This document shows, one piece after another, positions 11,401 to 20,400 of a stretch of 37,123 bases of DNA. The stretch comes from Apostichopus californicus (lineage: Eukaryota; Echinodermata; Holothuroidea; Aspidochirotida; Stichopodidae): NCBI GenBank assembly GCA_020650975.1, contig JAIPMN010020113.1, positions 1-37,123 on the forward strand, given 5' to 3'. Position 1 is the stretch's first letter. Each line of letters opens with the position of its first letter. A program made the position numbers and the translations under genes. A model generated the notes under the pieces. The model searched no databases and had not been told where the DNA came from. It was given only the letters and a program-made list of their open reading frames with translations.

Positions 11401-14400
11401 AGAGAAATGTATTCAACACTTTTAGTAGTCTTGGCCAATTCGTTTGTAATAGTCTTTTTCTCACGTGCATGCAAGCCTCAGAGTCCGTTTCTGCCTATCA
11501 CGAATGTGCTTGCCCACTGTATTTTACATGCCCGAGGATCTGTCTGATACAAATGTCTTGGACATTTCTCCAAAGAGGGGCATGAACTTATGCAAACAAC
11601 AAAACCTTTATTCATACTTAAGTTACAAAATTGCAAGTCATGTGGGATGGTGTTTCTTCCACAGCAATTAGTGACCGTCTTGCAGTGTACAAACAAATCT
11701 AAGGCCAAGTGATTGTTCACTGAGGGAGGGAGGACAAGAATAAACATTTTTGGGATTGGCAAATCCGATTTGCTTCTTCGCTTTTATGAGGCAAATCTGC
11801 CATAAGCAAAGGAAAACATAAGATGGCTTGTGAGAAATGTTCAAGACACTAAGTATGATTCGAAAGCGTTGCCGGGTGCATTCTCTGGGCAGTACAGCAA
11901 ATAGATATGGGAAAATAGCTTTGTAAAAAGGATAGGTACACTGGGCAGTTCATACCAGAGTCTTAACAAGACTGCTCTTTTGGTTGAACTCCCCATCTTC
12001 ATATCACGTCAGTAACGCAAGACCCATATGGGTTGATTGTAATGTAACCTATTTTGACCGGCTAAACCTCCCTCAACATACTCTATGAATTGAATCTCAT
12101 TCAAAGGTCAGCTGTGATGTCATCATGTCTTCAGATCATGTTACAAATCTGAGATAAAGATTACAATGAATGAAAAACAATACAAGCCAAACTAGAATTG
12201 CTGAATACAATCCTTATTATTAAATAATTATAATATCAGCACCCAATATAGAAGTGTTGGTTTGTGTGCACTGATGACATGTACGTATGTATTTGAATGT
12301 ATGCAGAATAAAAGAATGAATGAATGGACGAACGAATGAATGAATAAGTCAGTCAGTGAATGAATGAATGAACAAACTAATGAAGGAATGAGTCAGTCAG
12401 TGAGTGAGTGAGTGAGTGAATGAAGGAGTGAGTCAGAAAGTCAGTGAGTAAATGAGTGACCGAGTGAGTGAATGAATCAATGAAGGAGTCAGTCAGTCAG
12501 TCAGTCAGTCAGTCAGTCAGTGAATCAATCAATCAATCAATCAATCAATGAAGGAAGGAAGGAGTCAGTCAGTCAGTCAGTGAATTAGCGAGTGAATAAA
12601 TAAGTCAAGGAATAAGTGAATGGATGAAGGAGTATGGCTGCCCTATAGACAATTTCACACAACTGCATAGAAATTTCTTGATTCCATTGAAAGACATCTG
12701 ATGATATCAGCCACCTGTTTTCTGTGCTTTGTATACTCAGATTGTTCAGTTGAGAGTTGTGTTACAAAATCAGACATAGCAACAGAGGATATCAGCTGTC
12801 TGTTGAACTTGCCCGTTGATGACAGCATTGTGGTTGCTGAAGTGCCTCTAGAGGGCAGTATAACAGAGTCCAGTGGTTCTATAGATGGCAGGTTGTATAT
12901 TGCCAGTCTTTGCATGAGTACTGTAGATGAAGAATCTCTGATTGACCCATGTGAGACTGTTGCCAAGTGCCTTGTTGCAGGGGTCTTTGAAGAGATTGCA
13001 GCAGAAAACCCAAAGATGGTTGATGACAACAATGAGGGAGACGTGTTTGCGCCAGATGAGCTGTACCTTGATCTAATTGCCTCATACAATGGAATGAATA
13101 TTCATGAGGACAGGCTGCTCAGTAACGACGGATTGGCTCTTAATCCAAGTAGATGCTCAGAAGCCGATGTCCTGTTTCCCCAGATAGAAGAGACTGATAC
13201 GACTGGAGCTTCAGTAGACCTGGTAGGAATCTTCTATGTTATTCATGAACATTGTCTCTCTTCTGATGTTAGAGTCATTTCAGATTCTTTCTGTCTGTCA
13301 GGAAGTATTCAGTTGTAACTTTCACCTCTGTCTTCATCTTCATGTCCATGGTACAGTAGTTTAAAAGCTTTCTGTTCAAGTTCTCAAAACGCCATTATCA
13401 ACTGTGTTCTGCAAAAGTTGCAACTGTTCACTTTTAATTTGGATGTTGGGCTGTAACTTGAAATGTGACAGTTTTTTGGTGTTATAACTTGAATGTCAGA
13501 TCATAATTAGAATAGACGATGAATATCCTATGTGAATGACTAAAGTCATTCTGCACTTTGAGCTACTTCTTTGGATTACATCATCGATCAATCGATCAAT
13601 CAATCAGTATATAATGAAGCCATCTCTGTCGCAAATCCACCAATTAGAGCATTTCACGTTCCAGTAACTTAGGTCATCATTATCTGATGAATACTCATAA
13701 ATTCATTCATAAGGATTGAGACTGTTGAAAGAGCAGTGCTCAAATTCTCAAGGATGGGATACCATATTAAAGGGACATTACGGTGTGAGTCTTAAACAGA
13801 TATATATATTTCATAGCTTGTATAATGAAGCACTGTATTCAAGCTAGATAAGTGATGACATGGGAGTTGTCTCCTTGTTGAGATATACAATTTTCATAGT
13901 TTGTTTTGTCATTCAATGGATGAGTTCATTTAATGGCAGTTATTTGTGATGTTATACATCGACTACATCAAACACTAATTTCTTTAAACAATAAACCTGA
14001 AGTTGATGACTTGATCAAATAATTCAGCTGTGCATAAAATGCATAAATAAGCATATTATGCTATAGCATTATGCAAATATTTTATGCAAATAGCATAAAA
14101 TGCTAATTTATTTTGGTTCATGGTAAGGTCGTTTGGTCAACGTCAAACATGTAATTGAAATGTGGAGGGTCCGAATCACATCAGTAGAAAAAAAAATGAA
14201 AAATAAAAAATGTAAATTTTTGATGTGTCGAATGATATCACAAATGCTTGCACAAAGAAATCTCCAAAATTGCATGACTTAATTTATTAGAAAAAAGGAC
14301 AACTCATCAATGGACGAAGATATCAAGCTAGATAGAAATTGGACCATGCAGTGTATTTCTTTGTAATTGTTCTGTATTCAATCTGGTTAGACATAGTTAT

Positions 14401-17400
14401 CTCTTAAATTCATGTATTATTTTATTACCTTATGGTAACGAAACTTGTCTTGTGAACATTCATAATTTCATAATTCCACTCATGAGAAGCTGTCCATCTC
14501 TTCAGAGGTCAGAGCATCTTCGCATTTTCTGCAGGTTGTGTCGTGTATCACAAGTTATCATATAATTCAAACCCATTGGAAGGTCAGACTATTTATGTAA
14601 CTATCATGTATAACTCTGTCATCACTTTCTCATAGAATATTTACCAGACTGCTGAAAAGGTGGTCAGAGGGGTCCTCCTTGGTGCCTTTATGTACCTGAA
14701 GACCACAGAAGAGCTTGCCCACAACCCCTCCATGTCATCTCTCCATGTGGAGGGTGAATCTGGAACACAGAGATCATCTGCTTCTTCATATCAGACAACT
14801 GATCCTCTGATGGTTGGTAACCCCTCCCACTCCATAGGAGAGCAGATAGCCGAGATTGAGTCAGTGACAGAACTGTTGAACCGGTTGCCGTCATCAGCTG
14901 CACAACTGCGCCGGTCCTCGATGGCAGTGACAGGGCCCAAACCCACTTCCACTTTGAGTTCCCTCGTGACAAATTCAAGGAGCATCACAGATGCAGACAC
15001 CGATATCGAAGAGGAAGATGAGAGTGTCCAAGAAGAAATCATTGGGATAGTTGAAAATGAAGTCATCGCCCAGGAGAAGAGCAGAAGTTCCCTTGCAAGT
15101 TATGCAAACCTCACCGAAGTCTACAGGGAGAACCCTGATGGCAGCCTGCTTGTTGAGGGAGGAATCTCTGAAAGGGCTCTGGAAGGACCTGTCAAATCCA
15201 TGACAGAATCTGTCTTATCAATTGAGTCCTTGCACATTACAGGATCAGAGGAGAGAGGCAGCACTTCGTCCCTCCAACTTAACAAATCTGCAGCTGAGGA
15301 AGATGCAGAGGGTAGTGGCGAGGCAACGGGTATCCAGTACCAATCGGTCATACCAGTCTACCATAACAGTTTGGTGGAGATCTCTAACGAGCTCATCAGT
15401 CAAAATTTATCCGCTATATCGAACAAACCGGATGTTTGCAGTAAGTTTTCTGTCGCCCATCAGGCCAGTGGGAAGAATTCTTTCAGGAATGTCTTCCGCC
15501 CCGACATAACATACTGTGAAAAGTCTCTTCAGTCCATCAAACAGTCGATCCATCAGCAAAATGAGGATCTGGGTTTCTTGGAAGAGGAGGAAGAGTTTAG
15601 TGAACATTCTTCAAAAGAAAAGCTCATCACCGTAGAAGAGACGGAAGGTGTATGCTACCTGCCAAAAGAAAAGGCCTACCAGGTCCATTACGAGTCTCCA
15701 ACCTCCCAGGCCTCCATAGTGGTAAGACAAAACTCAGAGCAAGAGAAGATGGCACGATCCTGTGAGAGCTCCAACTCATCAGATATCAGTCCAGAGAACA
15801 AAAGGGGAAGGCGACGAAAGATGAAGAAGAGAAAGCATAGGAAGCAATCACATGCAGCCTCCAGTAAGGCATCAAGTTTGGGAGAAACGGTCGACTGTGG
15901 CTCGTCATCTGTGAGCACTGCCCGTGAAGATTCCCTTTGTGAACAGCGGCCAACATCAAAGCATGGTAAACCCCAGCAAGCCATCAGGAAAGCATCCTCT
16001 AATTCTGAGGGGAACGGACATCCATTGTCTACCGATGGAACAGGTACTTCTGACAAGGCAGTCATTACCTCGCAAGCTTCTTCACAGAAGAAGATGGAAT
16101 CTTCGAAAAGCAAAGACAGTCTTAAGAGATCTGTCATGGCAGTGATTGAGGTGCTTTTACCGAGTGAAGAAAATTGTCGAGACGATCTGGAGAAGAGGAC
16201 TGCTCCTACCTCTTCAGCCTTTTTAGATGGATGTGTTGCAAGTCGAGGAAACACAGTAGACGGAAGTGACAGTCAAACTGAACAACAGAGAATTAAGTCG
16301 GAAGAGCAGCAGAAATTGTCTGGAGAAGATGACAAGATTGTTGAAGAAGTGGATTGCAGGACCACCATCATTGATCAGGGGAAAACAGTCTTAATGGGTC
16401 ATGAAGAGGAAAGAGAATGGGAGAAGGCAGAAGATGGCGAGTTGGTTACGGCATCAGGTAACGTTCCAACTGTGGCTGCTGAAGAGCCAACAGAGAATTC
16501 TGTACATGAAATATCCATTGAAGCTGGCACAGAAGAAGACACCATCAGTGGAGAGACAGTAGCAACACCTGAGCAAAATGAAACACAGGATAGATCTGCA
16601 ACAGAAGTTATCCTTGATCAACAAGCGTCCTCCGTGGGAGAAGATGCGACACATCTAAATGAGACAGAGGTTGCCAAAGATGACCAGACTGTTGAGCTAC
16701 TTACAGGTGACTTGAGAGCTACAGCCCAGTCATCATCCACTATACTATCCAGCTCTCCTGCTGTGTTGCCACCAAAGACATCATCCTGCAGCAAGGAATC
16801 CAAGAGAGCCTCCAGGCATTCCAAAGCATCTATTTCATCCAGTAGAGAAACACCTGTGACACTCAGTAAGGACATTGAAACTACAAAGATCACAGTATCA
16901 TCAAGTGCCAGCATGCCTATAAAATCAACAAGGGCAGACTCTGTCACTATTTCATCACCCTACTCTGCCAGCATATCATCAGTCAGGATTCCTGGGAAGT
17001 CATCTTCTAGTAAGAGGATTGAATCCGGTACCCACTCACCGTCTGGTACTGTACGCCATGGAAAGACCTCAGTCAGTGTTAGGTCCCCAAGAGTGTCATC
17101 TCATAGTGTGTCAGATCGTAAATCATCGTCCAGTGTCAAGCAATGCAAGGTTTCATCGACTAGTGTTGGATCCCATGGCAAGCCATCCTCTAATGTCAAG
17201 TCATCACATCATGGAACACATTACCGGTCATCATCCAGTGTCAGAACATCCGATAGATTATCAACTAGTGTTGGATCCCATGGGAAGTCGTCCTCTAGTG
17301 TGAGGCCTCATCAAAAAACGACTGAGAGGACATCTAGTTTCACAATTCCAGATGCATCATCTCATCATGGAACCCGTAAGAGGTCATCATCCAATGTGCA

Positions 17401-20400
17401 ATCACCAGATGCCTCTACTACTAGTGTTGGGTCCCATAGAAAATCATCCACGAGTGTGAAGTCATCATCTCATCATGGAACCAATAAGATGTCATCATCC
17501 AATGTGCAATCACCAGATGCATCTTCTACTAGTATTGGCTCCCATAGAAAGTCATCGACAAGTGTGAAGTCATCATCTCACCATGGAACCAATAAGATGT
17601 CATCATCCAATTTGCAATCACCAGATGCATCTACTACTAGTGTTGGCTCCCATAGAAAGTCATCGACAAGTGTGAAGTCATCTCACCATGGAACCAATAA
17701 GATGTCATCATCCAATGTGCAATCACCAGATGCATCTACTACTAGTGTTGGCTCCCATAGAAAGTCATCGACAAGTGTGAAGTCATCATCTCACCATGGA
17801 ACCAATAAGATGTCATCATCCAATGTGCAATCACCAGAAGCATCTTCTACTAGTGTTGGCTCCCATAGAAAGTCATCCACTAGTGTGAAATCATCATCTG
17901 ACCATGGAACCCATAGGAAGTCGTCATCAAACCTTGGAACTCCAGATGGGATGTCAGCAAGTGTTGAAACACAAAAGATGTCATCCTCCAGTGTCAGATC
18001 ATCAAGAACATCTTCATCTCATCAACACAAGAGGTCATCGGCCAATGTTGATACACCAAACAAGTCCTCAACAAGTGTTGGATCTCATAAAAATTTGTCA
18101 TCATCATCTTGTTCATCGAGGAGATCCTCATCAAAACATTCCTCAGATAAGAAATCAGTCTCCAGTGAACTCAAAGATCAACAGTTAGAGCAGATTGGGT
18201 CCAGCAATGCGATCTGCTCTGATGTAACATCATCGGTCCACGTTGGCGAGAGAGCCTCATACCCGGAATGCATTTCAAGTGCTACCGTAAAGCTATCATC
18301 CAGGAACCATGAAGAGTTTCGATCTAGCCCTTCTTTACCATCTGAGGTTACCACAGTTGGTTCAGGGGCTCATTCTAAGACCACGTCATCGAGAAGATCT
18401 TCCTTGACACACCATCGCAGGATTCCTCATCTGGATGAAGACCAAATGATGAAGGAGAAAGAGGGCTCTCACTTGACCAAGAGCGGAATATCTGTAGAGG
18501 GAAAGAAATCATCTGATCATGCTGACGTTAGACCTTCCAAGGAAAAGAGATCATTCCACGAAGAGTCAGCCGTTAGGATCAATTCATCCACAAAGACAAC
18601 AGTAACTGAAGTTCCTTCCAATGAGAAAACTGTTCCACAAAATTCCAATAAAGATATCTCCACGGAAGCTGTTCTTGAGGAGGACCAAAATGAAGTGTCT
18701 AACAGCTCATTAGCAAAGTTGTCCAGTGAAGATAAAGCCTCAGAGAAGGAAGATATTGAACCTTTCGATTCGGAAAATCCTGAAAATTCATCAATGAATC
18801 TGAAACCAGCAGATCGACAGGCTGGTTCAGAAATGGCGATGGTAGCTCCTCATGAGGGAACAAACAACAAGGTCGGTTCTCTCTCCAATCCGGAGGTCAA
18901 CAGATCTTCACATGACAGGAAGATACCCATCTCCTCCAAGACCTCTTCATTTGTATACATCAGCTTGTCTGAATTACCAGCATCGAGCAGCCAAACGGAA
19001 GAGTCGACCCAGCCACCACAGAGAGATGAAAGCGACGATTGTCTGTCATCTTTTCTTGTCATTAATATGGATGATATGAAGGAGGAGGAGGAAACAGAAT
19101 CAATGGAGAATTTTGAAACTCAGGGCAATATAAAGTCAGAAACATCATCACAGCAGATGCCACAGTGTGCTTCACCAGTGTTATCTAGACATGCATCACA
19201 GCTAACTTCATCTGTTACATCACAACATGCCTCACCTGTAACATCAAAGAATGCTTCACCAGTAGCATCACAACATGCATCACAAGGGTCATCAAAGCAT
19301 GCATCACCAGTAGCATCACAACATGCTTCACATCCCACATCCAAGCAGGGTTCACCAGTAGTGTCACAACCTGGTTCACCAGTAGCATCAAAGAACGTTA
19401 CACCAGTAGCGTCACAACATGCATCACAAGGCTCATCCAAGCGTGCATCGCCATTGTCATCACAATCTGATTCACCTGTAGCATCAAAGAACGCTTCCCC
19501 AGTAGCGTCACAACATGCATCGCAAGGCTCATCCAAGCGTGCATCGCCATTGTCATCACAACCTGGTTCACCTGTAGCATCAAAGAACGCTTCACCAGTA
19601 GCATCAAAAAACGCTTCACCAGTAGCATCACAACATGCATCACAAGGCTCATCCAAGCGTGCATCGCCATTGTCATCACAACCTGGTTCACCAGTAGCAT
19701 CAAAGAACGCTTCACCAGTAGCATCAAAACATGCATCACAAGGCTCATCCAAGCGTGCATCGCCATTGTCATCACAACCTGGTTCACCTGTAGCATCAAA
19801 GAACGCTTCACCAGTAGCATCACAACATGCATCACAAGGCTCATCCAAGCGTGCATCGCCATTGTCATCACAATTTGCTTCACCTGTAGCATCACAGCAT
19901 GCATCACAAAAGTCATCAGGGTATTCTTTGCCAGTGGTATCTCACCGTTCATCAGAACAAACTTTCAAAGCTCCTGCATCAGCGACCGAGACGGAAGATG
20001 GCATCGCTGTGGAGCCACCCAATCAAGAGGCTGATTCGCAATCAAGGAAAGAGTCTAAATTGTCGTCCATCTTCTCGTTCTTCAAGAGAGGATCAGTGAC
20101 CCAAAGCAGATCAGAGGTTGCGAGTCCCAGTGCTAGAGACGTCAACGTTGCCAAGAGGTCTGCTTCAGAGGGGGTGAAGATAAGCCATGCCAACTCTCTA
20201 TCTACAGCCGATGTTCAGACCGGTCCTTTGGTAGACAAGGTAATTCTGTTTTTTCTCATCTGTGTCAAAATGTTTCTTCAAACTGATGTGAAAAGTTTGG
20301 TTTCTCATTCACATCTTCCTGCAGGATAGACCATTCATGTTTTACTTTGCCATACATACTGGTGTTACCTTGATGACCGTAGATTTTGTGAAGCTCAGCT

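Noticed and set aside
12655..13089. Minus-strand 144-codon frame opposite exon 11
   Set aside because: The plus-strand reading fits the exon phases on both sides. The antisense frame has no support.
15688..16254. Minus-strand 188-codon frame
   Set aside because: Lies wholly inside exon 12 on the other strand, with no splice sites or recognisable domain.
19120..19952. Minus-strand frames of 184 and 242 codons rich in Cys, Asp and Met
   Set aside because: Antisense shadow of the 24-bp coding repeat of FSIP2-like exon 12. The repeat period is a multiple of three, so the opposite strand stays open.
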